From: Peteryoungia algae
GTDB taxonomy: Bacteria > Pseudomonadota > Alphaproteobacteria > Rhizobiales > Rhizobiaceae
Assembly (NCBI RefSeq): GCF_030369675.1
Contig: NZ_CP128477.1
Span: 2,046,001 to 2,110,000, forward strand
Length of the DNA stretch: 64,000 bases
Direction: 5' to 3'
This document shows, piece after piece, positions 1-9,547 of the stretch (position 1 is its first letter; each line of letters begins with the position of its first letter). A program made the position numbers and the translations under genes. Under the pieces are notes generated by a model. That model was given only the letters and a program-made list of their open reading frames with translations, did not search any database and was not told where the DNA came from.

Positions 1-590
1 GCCGCTGGAAGGCTGTCTTCTATCTCGGCATCATGCTGCCCCTCTGGTCGAGCTACCTCGTCAAGGTCTATGCCTGGAAGCTGATCCTCGCCAAGGAAGG
101 CATCCTCACCTGGATCTTCGCCAAGCTGCACCTCACCTGGCTGCTCGACGGATTGCTCGCCATCCCCGTTATCGGCGGCAATTCGCTGTCGATCAGCTAT
201 CTCGGCACCTTCATCGTCTTCGTCTATGTCTGGCTGCCCTTCATGATCCTGCCCACCCAGGCAGCGCTGGAACGTGTGCCGGGCAACCTGATCGAAGCAT
301 CAGGCGATCTTGGTGCAGATTCCCGCCAGACCTTCCGCCATGTGCTCTTTCCGCTGGCGCTGCCAGGCATTGTCGCGGGCTCGATCTTCACCTTCTCGCT
401 GACCATGGGCGATTACATCATCCCGCAGATCGTTGGCACCTCGCGCCTCTTCATCGGTCAGGCCGTCTATGCCCAGCAGGGGACAGCCGGCAACATTCCG
501 CTTGCTGCCGCCTTCTCGGTGGTTCCGATCGTCATCATGGGCATTTACCTCACCATCGCCAAACGCATGGGGGCCTTCGATGCGCTCTGA
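1..590 (+). CDS. ydcU: ABC transporter permease, putrescine/spermidine type (5' truncated)
   Basis: The reading frame is open from the first bases, so the gene begins upstream of the window. It is the inner-membrane permease of a PotB/YdcU-type polyamine importer. Hydrophobic segments alternate with the cytoplasmic EAA loop, visible as [20 protein letters not shown], which contacts the ATPase. It overlaps the next permease by 11 bp. The order permease, permease, aminobutyraldehyde dehydrogenase matches the E. coli ydcU-ydcV-ydcW segment. The symbol rests on that order and on family resemblance; the exact amine is inferred. Confidence 0.85.
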   Translation, partial: RWKAVFYLGIMLPLWSSYLVKVYAWKLILAKEGILTWIFAKLHLTWLLDGLLAIPVIGGNSLSISYLGTFIVFVYVWLPFMILPTQAALERVPGNLIEASGDLGADSRQTFRHVLFPLALPGIVAGSIFTFSLTMGDYIIPQIVGTSRLFIGQAVYAQQGTAGNIPLAAAFSVVPIVIMGIYLTIAKRMGAFDAL

Positions 591-1395
591 CCGCTCCCAG
601 TCCGCAGGCCTGTCGCTGAAACTCGCGGCCGGCGCAGGCCTCGCCTTCCTGCACCTGCCGATCCTCCTGATTTTCGTCTATGCCTTCACCACCGAGGAGA
701 AGAGCTTCCAGTGGCCGCCGCCGGGCTTCACCACGAAGTGGTTCGCCGTCGCCTGGAACCGCCCGGATATCTGGGAAGCGTTGACGCTTTCGGTGAAGGT
801 CGCGAGCATCGCCACCGTCATTGCCATGGTACTTGGCACGCTCGCAGCCGCCGCCGTCGCCCGCACCAAGTTCTTTGGCCGCGAAGTGGTCTCGCTGCTC
901 GTCATCCTGCCCATTGCGCTTCCCGGCATCATCACAGGCATTGCGCTGCGCTCTGCCTTTTCGCTGGCGGATATCCCTTTCTCCTTCTGGACGATCATCC
1001 TCGGCCACGCGACCTTCTGCGTCGTCGTCGTCTACAACAACGCCGTCGCCCGCTTTCGCCGCACCTCCGGTTCACTGATCGAGGCCTCGATGGATCTCGG
1101 CGCCGACGGCTTCCAGACCTTCCGCCATGTGATCCTGCCGAACATTGCAACAGCCCTCCTCGCCGGCGGCATGCTCGCTTTCGCCCTGTCCTTCGACGAG
1201 GTCATCGTCACCACCTTTACCGCCGGCCAGCAATCGACCCTGCCGATCTGGATGCTGGAAGAACTGATCCGCCCGCGCCAGCGCCCCGTCACCAATGTCG
1301 TGGCGATGATCGTCGTGATTGTCACCTTCCTGCCGATCCTGGCCGCCTACTATCTGACTCGCGATACTGACCAGATCGCGGGCAGCGGCAAATGA
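580..1395 (+). CDS. ydcV: ABC transporter permease, putrescine/spermidine type (PotC/YdcV-like)
   Basis: A second inner-membrane permease of 271 aa, the usual PotC length. I place the start at the ATG at 580 (MRSDRSQS), which overlaps the end of the first permease; longer readings run back into that gene and are unlikely. A first membrane segment lies at about residues 12-32, and the EAA loop reads [20 protein letters not shown]. It pairs with the preceding permease to form the channel. The ATPase and substrate-binding protein must lie upstream of the window. Confidence 0.88.
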   Translation: MRSDRSQSAGLSLKLAAGAGLAFLHLPILLIFVYAFTTEEKSFQWPPPGFTTKWFAVAWNRPDIWEALTLSVKVASIATVIAMVLGTLAAAAVARTKFFGREVVSLLVILPIALPGIITGIALRSAFSLADIPFSFWTIILGHATFCVVVVYNNAVARFRRTSGSLIEASMDLGADGFQTFRHVILPNIATALLAGGMLAFALSFDEVIVTTFTAGQQSTLPIWMLEELIRPRQRPVTNVVAMIVVIVTFLPILAAYYLTRDTDQIAGSGK

Positions 1396-1465
1396 TAAAC
1401 CACCGGCACCGAGCCGCTTCCAACGCCCGGTCTCGCAATTGAAGTCTGATAAAAGGGAGAACGAC

Positions 1466-2890
1466 ATGGACACCCAGATGCTGATCGGCGCCAAGTTCGA
1501 AGCTGGCACAGAGACGGACGAAAAGATCCTGAACCCCAAGACCGGCGACACAATCGTCGATCTCCCGGAAGCCTCGCTTGCCCAGGTCGAGGCGGCCGTC
1601 GATGCCGCCGAAGGCGCATTCGTCTCCTGGTCGCAGACGACACCCGCCCAGCGCGCCGGTTACCTGCTCGCCATTGCCGATGCGATCGAAAAGGATGCCG
1701 CCGGTTTCGCCGCGCTCGAAAGCCTGAACTGCGGCAAGCCGATCAACGCCGTCCTGAACGATGAAATCCCGGCAATCGTCGATTGCTACCGCTTCTTCGC
1801 CGGCGCGATCCGCACCTTGCAGGCGCCGGTGTCAGGTGAATACCTGCCTGGCTTCACCTCGATGATCCGCCGAGATGCCGTCGGCGTCATCGGCTCGATC
1901 GCACCCTGGAACTACCCGTTGATGATGATGGCCTGGAAGCTGGCACCCGCGCTTGCCGGTGGCAACACCATCGTCTTCAAGCCCTCCGAGCAGACGCCGC
2001 TGACGGCCCTGAAGCTCGCCAAGGTCATGGCCGACATCCTGCCGGAAGGCGTGGTCAATGTCATACTCGGCCGCGGCGAAAGCGTCGGCAATGCACTGAT
2101 CAATAACCCAAAAATCCAGATGCTGTCGATCACCGGCGATATCGCCACCGGCAAGAAGGTAATGACGGCAGCCGCCAAGACGGTGAAGCGCACCCACCTC
2201 GAACTCGGCGGCAAGGCGCCCGTCATCGTTCATGACGACGCCGATATCGATGCCGTCGTCCAGGCCATCCGCACCTTCGGCTTTTACAATGCCGGCCAGG
2301 ACTGCACCGCTGCCTGCCGTATCTATGCGGCCGACAAGATCTACGACCGTTTCGTCGCCGATCTCGCGAGCGCCGTCTCCACGATCAAGTTCAATCAGGC
2401 GGATGATGCCGAAAACGAAATCGGGCCGCTGATCTCCAAGCGTCAGCGCGACCGCGTCGAAAGCTTCGTCACACGGGCTGCCGAACACAAGCACATGGAG
2501 GTCGTCACCGGCGGCAAGCTCGGCTCCGACAAGGGTTTCTTCTACACGCCCACCGTCATCGCCGGCGCCAGCCAGGACGACGAGATCGTGCGCCGCGAAG
2601 TCTTCGGTCCCGTGGTTTCCGTCACCCGCTTCACCGAAGCCGAACAGGCCGTCGCCTGGGCCAATGATAGCGATTATGGCCTTGCGTCTTCCGTCTGGAC
2701 CAAGGACATCTCTCGCGCTATGCAGACCGCCGCCAAACTCCGCTATGGCTGCACCTGGATCAACACCCACTTCATGCTCTGCAACGAAATGCCCCATGGC
2801 GGCATGAAGCAGTCGGGTTATGGCAAGGACATGTCGGTCTATGCGCTGGAAGATTATACGACCGTGCGCCATGTGATGATCGCGCACTAA
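1466..2890 (+). CDS. patD: Gamma-aminobutyraldehyde dehydrogenase
   Basis: An NAD-dependent aldehyde dehydrogenase of 474 aa, the same length as E. coli YdcW/PatD. It would oxidise 4-aminobutyraldehyde, formed from putrescine, to GABA. The start at 1466 follows an AGGGAG ribosome site. The catalytic glutamate sits in LELGGKAP (residue 246) and the nucleophilic cysteine in GQDCTAACR (residue 280). The cofactor region includes APWNYPL and FKPSEQTP. It lies 70 bp after two polyamine-type permeases, so import and catabolism are probably coupled. Betaine aldehyde dehydrogenase is the main alternative in this family. Confidence 0.88.
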   Translation: MDTQMLIGAKFEAGTETDEKILNPKTGDTIVDLPEASLAQVEAAVDAAEGAFVSWSQTTPAQRAGYLLAIADAIEKDAAGFAALESLNCGKPINAVLNDEIPAIVDCYRFFAGAIRTLQAPVSGEYLPGFTSMIRRDAVGVIGSIAPWNYPLMMMAWKLAPALAGGNTIVFKPSEQTPLTALKLAKVMADILPEGVVNVILGRGESVGNALINNPKIQMLSITGDIATGKKVMTAAAKTVKRTHLELGGKAPVIVHDDADIDAVVQAIRTFGFYNAGQDCTAACRIYAADKIYDRFVADLASAVSTIKFNQADDAENEIGPLISKRQRDRVESFVTRAAEHKHMEVVTGGKLGSDKGFFYTPTVIAGASQDDEIVRREVFGPVVSVTRFTEAEQAVAWANDSDYGLASSVWTKDISRAMQTAAKLRYGCTWINTHFMLCNEMPHGGMKQSGYGKDMSVYALEDYTTVRHVMIAH

Positions 2891-3037
2891 GTTCCGTGGG
2901 GGCCTGCGGGGCGAGAAGGGTGGGATTTCCGATTGCGAAATCCTGCCCTTCAACGGCGCGGTTTACCCTGACATGGCAAATCGGTGGCGGGGACAAAACG
3001 CCGCCGATATAATGGCGCTCCAAATCAGGAGCCATGT

Positions 3038-3478
3038 ATGCGCCATCAGATAACCTTGAAGATCCTGACATCCGTCATCGGGATCGCCAGCGCAAGCATC
3101 GTTGCTCATGCCCAGCAACCGCAAGTCATCCCCGCTCCCGACATCGACGGCGGCGGGACCTTGATGGACACCTATCTCTGGCATGTCCGCGGCCTGCCCC
3201 CCGGTCAGCGCCTCGCCGTCCATTCCGGCGCCGGTCCGAACTTCCGCGTCATCCATGCACTCGACGAGGGCGAGCCGATCGAGCGACTGTCCTGCAGAGA
3301 CAGCCGTGGCGGCTATTGGTGCCGTGTCGCGACCGTCGACCTTCCCCGCATCTCGGGCTGGGTCGATGGCCGCTTCCTGCTCGAGGAGGCAGGCTTTGCA
3401 CCGCCGGACGACATGCGCAACCCCTCGTTCGAGCCGGAAATCATCATCGATCCCTTCCCGAGGCCGAGAAGGCCCTGA
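3038..3478 (+). CDS. Secreted SH3-domain protein
   Basis: 146 aa. The start at 3038 (MRHQITLK) is preceded by CAGGAG and gives a clean signal peptide ending near AHAQ (about residue 24). The middle carries a bacterial SH3-like fold: LAVHSGAGPNFRVIHAL, then a short spacer and the typical YWCRVAT and SGWVDGRFL strands. The tail is proline-rich and acidic. Such proteins bind periplasmic or peptidoglycan ligands; no specific partner is visible. It converges on the GFA gene that follows. Confidence 0.75.
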   Translation: MRHQITLKILTSVIGIASASIVAHAQQPQVIPAPDIDGGGTLMDTYLWHVRGLPPGQRLAVHSGAGPNFRVIHALDEGEPIERLSCRDSRGGYWCRVATVDLPRISGWVDGRFLLEEAGFAPPDDMRNPSFEPEIIIDPFPRPRRP

Positions 3479-3494
3479 GCCCTCCGGCTCCGCT

Positions 3495-3887
3495 TCAATC
3501 CTCCTCCCGCCCCTCGCCGGGCCGGTCTCGCTCATGCCGCCGTTCCACCGGGAACTCCGGCAACCAGCTCTCCCGTCGGATCGTCCAGAGCTCGTAGCTC
3601 GGCCGGAATTGATTGACGGCGTCGAGAGCCCCGAGATGAAGCTCCACTTCCGCACCGTTGCGATTGAAAACCCGCGATCCGCAGGTCGGGCAGAAGTAGC
3701 GGCCCTCATACATCCGCACCGCACCCGTGATCCTCACATGCGTGTCCGGATAGATCGCCGCAGCGTAGAAAAGGGCGCCGTGATACTTCCGGCAATCGAG
3801 GCAATGGCAGATGCCGACACGATCCGGCTCGCCCTCTGCCTCGAACCGCACCTTGCCGCAAACGCAACCGCCTGTGATGTTCGCCAT
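3495..3887 (-). CDS. GFA family zinc-binding protein
   Basis: 130 aa starting at MANITGG (3887), behind GGGAGGAG. The zinc-binding cysteines of the GFA/CENP-V fold are visible: CVCGKV, CHCLDCRK and CPTCGSRVF. The founding member was described as a glutathione-dependent formaldehyde-activating enzyme, but most homologs have no proven reaction, so I annotate only the fold. The C-terminus is highly charged. A second, divergent family member lies at 57026-57442. Confidence 0.82.
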   Translation of the reverse strand: MANITGGCVCGKVRFEAEGEPDRVGICHCLDCRKYHGALFYAAAIYPDTHVRITGAVRMYEGRYFCPTCGSRVFNRNGAEVELHLGALDAVNQFRPSYELWTIRRESWLPEFPVERRHERDRPGEGREED

Positions 3888-3980
3888 CTCCTCCCTCCGT
3901 CTCTGCTCGCCGCACAAGAAATGGCCGCAGCTTTCGCCACGGCCATCATCAAACTCGAAATTGTCGGATCGGTTGCCTGA

Positions 3981-4937
3981 TCAGGCAGCCAGCGCCTTTG
4001 CGATCTGGCCGCGCAGGGTTCCGAGATCCTTGGCGAAGCCGCGAATGCCTTCGGAGAGCTTTTCGGTCGCCATGGCATCTTCGTTCATCGCCCAGCGGAA
4101 GGCCTTCTCGTCGAGCGAGACCAGCGGCTCTGCCTTTGCCTTTTCCGGCGAAAGCACACGCGGCAGGTTACCATCGGTCGCGTTCAGCTCGTCGAGCAGC
4201 TGCGGGCTGATCGTCAACCGGTCGCAACCGGCCAGCGCCTCGATTTCGCCGGCATTGCGGAAGGAGGCGCCCATGACGATCGTGTTGATGCCATTCGCCT
4301 TGTAATAATCATAGATGGCGCGCACCGACACCACGCCCGGATCGGTTTCCGACGTGTAGTTTTCGCCCGTCGACTTCTTGTACCAGTCGAGGATGCGGCC
4401 GACGAAGGGCGAGATGAGAAACACCTTGGCCTCGGCGCAGGCAATCGCCTGGGCCTTGGAGAAGAGCAGCGTCAGATTGCAATCGATGCCTTCCTTCTGC
4501 AGCACTTCGGCGGCGCGAATGCCTTCCCAGGTGGAGGCGAGCTTGATCAGGATGCGATCCTTCTCGATGCCACGCTCCTTGTAGCCGGCGACGATCTGGT
4601 GCGCCTTGTCGATCGACGCCTGCGTGTCGAAGGAAAGGTCGGCATCGACTTCGGTCGACACGCGGCCCGGAACGAGCTCGGCCAGGGCCGCACCGACGGA
4701 GATGGCCATGCGGTCGGCAATCGCGCCGATCACGGCCTCGTCCTGGCCACCCTTGGCCTTGCCCCAGGTGATCGCTTCCTCGAATGCATCCTTGAAGGCG
4801 TCGGTGCCGAGCGCCTTCAGAACGATCGAGGGGTTGGTGGTGCAATCGACCGGCTTCAGGCGGCGGACGGCCTCGATATCGCCGGTATCGGCGACCACGG
4901 TTGTCATGGAACGAAGCTGTTCGAGTTTCGAGGTCAT
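3981..4937 (-). CDS. tal: Transaldolase
   Basis: 318 aa, the length of E. coli TalB. It transfers a dihydroxyacetone unit between sedoheptulose-7-phosphate and glyceraldehyde-3-phosphate in the pentose phosphate pathway. Visible motifs are DCTTNPS near the N-terminus, [11 protein letters not shown], the Schiff-base lysine segment [12 protein letters not shown], and MGASFRN. The start is placed at MTSKLEQ (4937). The gene is divergent from a SorC-type sugar-binding regulator, with paired operator-like palindromes between them, so expression is probably tied to a sugar or polyol. Confidence 0.93.
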   Translation of the reverse strand: MTSKLEQLRSMTTVVADTGDIEAVRRLKPVDCTTNPSIVLKALGTDAFKDAFEEAITWGKAKGGQDEAVIGAIADRMAISVGAALAELVPGRVSTEVDADLSFDTQASIDKAHQIVAGYKERGIEKDRILIKLASTWEGIRAAEVLQKEGIDCNLTLLFSKAQAIACAEAKVFLISPFVGRILDWYKKSTGENYTSETDPGVVSVRAIYDYYKANGINTIVMGASFRNAGEIEALAGCDRLTISPQLLDELNATDGNLPRVLSPEKAKAEPLVSLDEKAFRWAMNEDAMATEKLSEGIRGFAKDLGTLRGQIAKALAA

Positions 4938-5034
4938 CGGGTCATCCTTCGGCTGCGCGGAAAGGGTTGGAGACCGGCATCCGGATGTCGGTCTCGTTGC
5001 CCGGACTATCACCGTCAGAAGATGGCAAAGTCAA

Positions 5035-5066
5035 GACATATGTCCTTTGAATTTGACATAAGTATC
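5035..5066. promoter_or_regulatory. Two operator-like palindromes between tal and the SorC-type regulator
   Basis: A perfect palindrome GACATATGTC (5035-5044) is followed by the imperfect GACATAAGTATC (5055-5066). Their centres are 21 bp apart, about two helical turns. They lie in the only shared promoter region of the divergent pair and are good candidates for binding sites of the regulator that starts at 5114. Confidence 0.5.
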
Positions 5067-5113
5067 ATTGAAACGGATAGTGGGGTCTGGAACTTCCCGA
5101 TACGAGAGAGATC

Positions 5114-6094
5114 TTGGCCAAGCTCCGACGCGACACCCATTCGAGTACCACGGATGCAGCCGCGCTGCGCATCCGCGCCGCCTGGCTCTACTACAACGAG
5201 GGCCTGACACAAAAAGACGTGGCCGATCGGCTCGGTGTGAGCCGCTCGACGGTCATCCGCATGCTGGACGAGGCGCGAAAGCGCGCCGAGGTGCAGATCT
5301 GGATCAGCGATGGGGTCGCCGATTGTGTGGACCTCGCCGTCCGGCTGGAAAAGGCCTATGGCCTCGACGAGGCGGTTGTCGTGCCGTCGCCCGCCACGGA
5401 AGACGCCGCCTCGATCGCCAAGGCCGTCGGACTGGCACTGGGGCAATTTCTTGCGGAGGTCATCACCAATGACATGACGATCGGCGTCGGCTGGGGCCGC
5501 ACCATGACCGCCTCGCTCGCCGCCTTCCGGTCGCCGGCCCGGGAGAACTGCAAGGTGGTCTCGCTGCTCGGCGGCATCGTCGCGGTGCGCCAGACAAACC
5601 CGATCGACTATACCTGGCGGCTGGCGAGCCAGCTCGGCGCCGAATGCTACATGTTCCTGGCACCACTTCTCGTCGATTCCGTCGCCACGAAACGCGCGTT
5701 GATCGAAGATTGCGGATTGAAGGCGATTTACGACCTCGCCGAAAATCTCGACCTCGCCATCGTGTCGTGCGGGGATATCGGCCCACATTCCACCTCCCTC
5801 TCCGAAGGCTTCATCAGCCACCAGACGCTGTTGGAACTGGTCGACGCCGGCTGCGTCTGCGACACGATGTTCAACTTCCTCGACGCGGACGGGAACTCGG
5901 TCGCCCATCCGATCAACGAGCGGGTCATGTCGGTCGATTTGGACACGCTGAAAAAGGCCAAGCACATTGTATTGTCCTCAGGCGGCGCCCATCGCGCCAA
6001 GGCCATCAGGGCGACGATCCGGCGGATCGGCTGTAATACGCTGATCACCGATGAGGCGGCGGCGCGGGAGTTGCTGGGGTTGGCGGCGGAGTAA
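5114..6094 (+). CDS. Sugar-binding transcriptional regulator, SorC/DeoR type
   Basis: 326 aa, read from a TTG at 5114 with GAGAGA upstream. An N-terminal helix-turn-helix (GLTQKDVADRLGVSRSTVIRML, about residues 31-52) is followed by the SorC sugar-phosphate-binding domain (TIGVGWGRTM, VVSLLGGI, SCGDIGPHS). These proteins respond to a phosphorylated sugar or polyol. The neighbour is transaldolase, transcribed the other way, which makes local control of pentose or polyol metabolism likely. The effector cannot be read from the sequence. Confidence 0.85.
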   Translation: MAKLRRDTHSSTTDAAALRIRAAWLYYNEGLTQKDVADRLGVSRSTVIRMLDEARKRAEVQIWISDGVADCVDLAVRLEKAYGLDEAVVVPSPATEDAASIAKAVGLALGQFLAEVITNDMTIGVGWGRTMTASLAAFRSPARENCKVVSLLGGIVAVRQTNPIDYTWRLASQLGAECYMFLAPLLVDSVATKRALIEDCGLKAIYDLAENLDLAIVSCGDIGPHSTSLSEGFISHQTLLELVDAGCVCDTMFNFLDADGNSVAHPINERVMSVDLDTLKKAKHIVLSSGGAHRAKAIRATIRRIGCNTLITDEAAARELLGLAAE

Positions 6095-6166
6095 GTCGCC
6101 CACTCGTCACCGAAGCTGCGCGGCAGATGTCGCTCCACCTCCATCGCATCATGCGCCACACCCCGA

Positions 6167-6458
6167 TCAGTTCCGGCATGACCTGTCGATAGAGTACGAA
6201 GTGCCGCGGCCGGCGAACAATTCCGGTTGGATGGCGCGCATGATCGCGGCTGTGGCGTCGATGGTAGATTTGCATCCCAGGCCCAAGCTCAGGCCGTGGC
6301 ACGCCAGTTCGAGACGGCGAGATCCGAGAGAACGGTGACGCAGAAACTCGTAGCGGACTAGCGCGTCCGCCGAAGTCAGCATGATCGAAGCGAGCGGACT
6401 CGGCCAGACTGTCGATCCGGTGGCTGACGTTGTCGGGGAGTTCAACCGTGTTGCGCAT
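6167..6458 (-). pseudogene. Frameshifted ribbon-helix-helix protein
   Basis: From the ATG at 6458, behind GAGAGGA, the frame reads MRNTVELPDNVSHRIDSLAE, a typical ribbon-helix-helix start. After HADF the frame breaks. The expected continuation ADALVRYEFLRH appears in another frame and runs to a stop at 6167. Loss of two bases (or gain of one) between DF and ADAL explains it. The remaining tail matches nothing I know. Sequencing error is possible, but no intact copy is seen nearby. Confidence 0.55.
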
Positions 6459-6502
6459 GGCTCATCCTCTCACAGAAGCAGCCATCAGAAAGGCGCAGCG
6501 CC

Positions 6503-7387
6503 TCACCCCTTCCCAGCCTCCCAGCCGAGCATCGCCCGCTTGCGCGTCAGCCCCCAGTGATAGCCAGTCAACGCGCCACTCTTGCCGAGCGCCCGGTGGC
6601 ACGGCACGACAAACGAGATCGGATTGCGGCCGACGGCGGCACCCACGGCACGGCTCGCGGTCGGCTGACCGATCTTCTGCGCGATGTCGGAATAGGTGAC
6701 GGCCTTGCCAAGCGGGATCTGGAGAAGGCTTTCCCAGACGCGGATCTGGAAGTCGGAGCCGATCAGCACGACGCGCAAGGGTTCCTCAGCCGACCAGCGT
6801 TCCGGGTGGAAGACGCGCGCTGCATACGGTTCCGTCGTACGCACATCCTCGACATAGTGTGCATTCGGCCAGCGTTGCGCCATGTCGTCGAAACAGGCAA
6901 CCTCGCCGCCCGCATCAGCAAAGGCAAGGCCGGCGAGACCGCGCTCCGTGATCATCACGAGCGCCAGCCCGAAAGGCGACGGGTGATAGCCATAGCGGAT
7001 GGTGAGACCGGCGCCGCGCGCCTTCCATTCGCCCGGGCTCATCGCCTCATGCGTGACGAAGAGATCATGCAGCCGACCCGGCCCCGAAAGGCCCAACTCC
7101 AGCGATGTCTCGAGCAGCGGCAGTTCTTCCCGACCGAGCAGCCGCTTGGCATGGTCGAGCGTCACCGCCTGCAGGAAGGCCTTCGGGGAAAGGCCCGCCC
7201 AACGCGTGAATGTCTTTTGCAACTGGGTCGGTGATTGCCCCAGCCGTTCGGCGATAACCTCGAGTGCCGGCTGGCTCTGATAGTCGAGCGTCAGCATCTC
7301 GATGACCTGCCGCACGGTCTCGTAGTCAGAGCCGTCCGGCGTAACGTCGGTGCTGCGCGAAAGGTCGATCTGCTGGGCAAGCGTCAT
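6503..7387 (-). CDS. AraC-type regulator fused to O6-methylguanine-DNA methyltransferase (Ada-like)
   Basis: 294 aa. The first 110 residues are an AraC-type helix-turn-helix (VIAERLGQSPTQLQKTF); the C-terminal half is the suicidal DNA repair methyltransferase, with the acceptor cysteine in VVPCHRALGKSG and the preceding NPISF. The N-terminal zinc methylphosphotriester domain of E. coli Ada is absent, so it cannot sense phosphotriesters by that route. It probably repairs O6-alkylguanine and may still act as a regulator. It is shorter than Ada (354 aa). Confidence 0.88.
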   Translation of the reverse strand: MTLAQQIDLSRSTDVTPDGSDYETVRQVIEMLTLDYQSQPALEVIAERLGQSPTQLQKTFTRWAGLSPKAFLQAVTLDHAKRLLGREELPLLETSLELGLSGPGRLHDLFVTHEAMSPGEWKARGAGLTIRYGYHPSPFGLALVMITERGLAGLAFADAGGEVACFDDMAQRWPNAHYVEDVRTTEPYAARVFHPERWSAEEPLRVVLIGSDFQIRVWESLLQIPLGKAVTYSDIAQKIGQPTASRAVGAAVGRNPISFVVPCHRALGKSGALTGYHWGLTRKRAMLGWEAGKG

Positions 7388-7467
7388 GGCGAAATCCTCA
7401 ATCTCATCAGGACTTCACCACGGGACGGCATCGGATGCCACCCGTTTCTTGCGTGGTGTCTGACCGT

Positions 7468-7962
7468 TCAGATCCGCTGCCTGGCTGTCGCCAATGCACC
7501 CTTGAAAGCCTTGGCGAAGCTTTCGCGATCATCGGGATTGAGGAAGGAGCCGACATCCGTCTGCCGCCCTTCTCCCGCAACCGCCATGGAGGTGATGCCG
7601 AATTCCTCATGCCGTCGCACGAAGAAGCGCGCCCAGAGCGTTTTGTAATTATGCTGGGTCATGCGGCCCGTAGGCGTGAACTTGCGGATCGAAAGGCTCG
7701 TGCGCGACACCGTGACTTCCTCCCGGGCGCGGGCGTCGCGGTAGTTCAGCCAGAAGGCGCCGTAGAGCAGCAGGAAATCGATCCCGAAGAACAGGCCGAT
7801 CGGCCAGGCCCCGGTCACCATGAAAAAGATCGCATGCACAAGGCACACAGTCCCCGTGATCGCAAACAGGATGCGATAGCCCCTGCGGCCGAGCGACCGA
7901 TAGGGTGTCAGTTCCGCTGCGAAAATCGGCTGGTCCGCCGCCTGCTCGAGATTGCCTTCCAT
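7468..7962 (-). CDS. DUF2244 membrane protein
   Basis: 164 aa starting at MEGNLEQ (7962); a GTG one codon earlier is possible. Two adjacent membrane helices lie at about residues 31-70 (GYRILFAITGTVC, WPIGLFFGIDFLLLYGAFWL). A basic, strand-rich cytoplasmic domain follows with the family motif FTPTGRM. The function of DUF2244 is unknown. It is divergent from endonuclease III with only 25 bp between starts. Confidence 0.8.
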   Translation of the reverse strand: MEGNLEQAADQPIFAAELTPYRSLGRRGYRILFAITGTVCLVHAIFFMVTGAWPIGLFFGIDFLLLYGAFWLNYRDARAREEVTVSRTSLSIRKFTPTGRMTQHNYKTLWARFFVRRHEEFGITSMAVAGEGRQTDVGSFLNPDDRESFAKAFKGALATARQRI

Positions 7963-7987
7963 CACTGCGCCCGACTATAGGTTTTCC

Positions 7988-8767
7988 ATGACTCTATCGA
8001 AGACGAAATCCAGCACCCAAACCTTGAAAAAGTCAAATACCGCGACCCGCCGCAAGCCAGCGGCACGCCGTCGCACCGCTTACTCAAAGGCGGAACTGGA
8101 AGAAATCTTCCGCCGCTTTTCGATCCAGCGGCCAGAGCCCAAGGGCGAGCTGGAACACGTCAATCCATTCACGCTCGTCGTTGCCGTGGCCCTCTCGGCC
8201 CAAGCGACGGACGCGGGCGTAAATAGGGCGACACGCGCCCTCTTCAAGGTGGCAGACACCCCGGAGAAGATGCTCGCGCTTGGCGAGGAAAGGGTCCGTG
8301 ACTACATCAAGACGATCGGGCTCTACCGCAACAAGGCGAAGAACGTCATCGCGCTTTCCCAGAAGCTGGTGGATGACTTCGGCAGCGAAGTGCCGCGCAC
8401 CCGCGAAGAGCTTGTGACCCTGCCCGGCGTTGGCCGCAAGACCGCCAATGTCGTGCTGTCCATGGCCTTCGGCATCCCGACCATGGCGGTCGACACGCAT
8501 ATCCTGAGGATCGGCAACCGCATCAAGCTCGCGCCCGGCAAGACGCCTGACGAGATCGAAGACATTCTGATGCGGATCATCCCCGAGCAATATCTCTTCC
8601 ACGCCCATCACTGGCTGATCCTGCATGGGCGCTACTGTTGCAAGGCGCGGCGCCCCGAATGCGAGCGCTGCGTGATTGCCGATATCTGCAAGTCACCGGA
8701 AAAGACGGTGGACGTGCCGGCCCCGCTTGTCGAACTGCCGCCGCAGGCGATCAACGCAGTCGAGTGA
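7988..8767 (+). CDS. nth: Endonuclease III
   Basis: 259 aa, read from the ATG at 7988 (MTLSKTKS). It is a DNA glycosylase/AP lyase that removes oxidised pyrimidines. The helix-hairpin-helix LPGVGRKTANVVL holds the catalytic lysine, and VDTHILR holds the catalytic aspartate. The C-terminus carries the [4Fe-4S] site with spacing C-x6-C-x2-C-x5-C. A basic N-terminal extension of about 35 residues precedes the core, common in rhizobial homologs. It converges on the CysZ-like gene, 3 bp away. Confidence 0.95.
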   Translation: MTLSKTKSSTQTLKKSNTATRRKPAARRRTAYSKAELEEIFRRFSIQRPEPKGELEHVNPFTLVVAVALSAQATDAGVNRATRALFKVADTPEKMLALGEERVRDYIKTIGLYRNKAKNVIALSQKLVDDFGSEVPRTREELVTLPGVGRKTANVVLSMAFGIPTMAVDTHILRIGNRIKLAPGKTPDEIEDILMRIIPEQYLFHAHHWLILHGRYCCKARRPECERCVIADICKSPEKTVDVPAPLVELPPQAINAVE

Positions 8768-8770
8768 CGG

Positions 8771-9484
8771 TCAACGGACGAGCGACCCGTGCCGTGCGGT
8801 CAGCGCCTTGTGCAGGTGGACCATGAGGCCGGCTGCGAAAAGCGGCGTGAGCAGGTTGAGGATCGGTACGGCGAGGAAGCCGGCAATCAACAGGCCGGCC
8901 ATGAACACCGTGCCGGAATGCCGTGACCGGAGCAGCTTGGCCTCTTCAACGCTACGGAAGCGCATGGCGGCAAACTCGAAGAATTCCCGGCCGAGCAGAT
9001 AACCGTTCACCAGGAAGAAGGCGAGAATGTTGATCCCGGGGATGAAGAGCAGCATCAGCGCGAAAAGATTGCCGACGATGACCACCCCGAAGAACTTGAT
9101 CGAGGCGATGATCGCTTGGCCCATCGGCATTGCCGTGCCCGGCGGATCATTCGGGTAGTCCCGCTTCTCGACCACTTCGGCCACATCGTCGAGGAAGAGG
9201 CCCGCGATGATCGCGGTCACGGGCGAGAGCAGCAGGGCCAGTCCAAGTGCCAAACCGATGCTGGCGAGGATCCCGAAAATGAGGGTCAGCCAGCCGGCCC
9301 AATCCGGAAGCTCGGGAATGAAACCCTGAAGCAGTGGCATGATGAAGGCGATGAAGCTCTCTCGCAGCCCGAACCAGAGGCCGATGAGCACGAGAATCGT
9401 CAAGCCCAGCGTCTTCCAGAAGACGCTCCGCGTCTCGGGTGCGAACAGGTTGCGCAAGGACAAGGCGGCAGCGTCGAAAATCAT
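8771..9484 (-). CDS. CysZ/EI24-like membrane protein
   Basis: 237 aa, starting at MIFDAAAL (9484) behind GGAG. Four or more long hydrophobic stretches are visible (TLGLTILVLIGLWFGL, LTLIFGILASIGLALG, FGVVIVGNLFALMLLF, MAGLLIAGFLAVPIL). The layout fits the EI24/CysZ family, which includes sulfate permeases. There is no sulfate gene nearby, so the substrate is unproven. Confidence 0.72.
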   Translation of the reverse strand: MIFDAAALSLRNLFAPETRSVFWKTLGLTILVLIGLWFGLRESFIAFIMPLLQGFIPELPDWAGWLTLIFGILASIGLALGLALLLSPVTAIIAGLFLDDVAEVVEKRDYPNDPPGTAMPMGQAIIASIKFFGVVIVGNLFALMLLFIPGINILAFFLVNGYLLGREFFEFAAMRFRSVEEAKLLRSRHSGTVFMAGLLIAGFLAVPILNLLTPLFAAGLMVHLHKALTARHGSLVR

Positions 9485-9547
9485 CCGGGTCTCCTTCATC
9501 TGTCGCTGTGATGTAGGAGACCGAAGCCCCCGCTGCAATGCGGGGCG

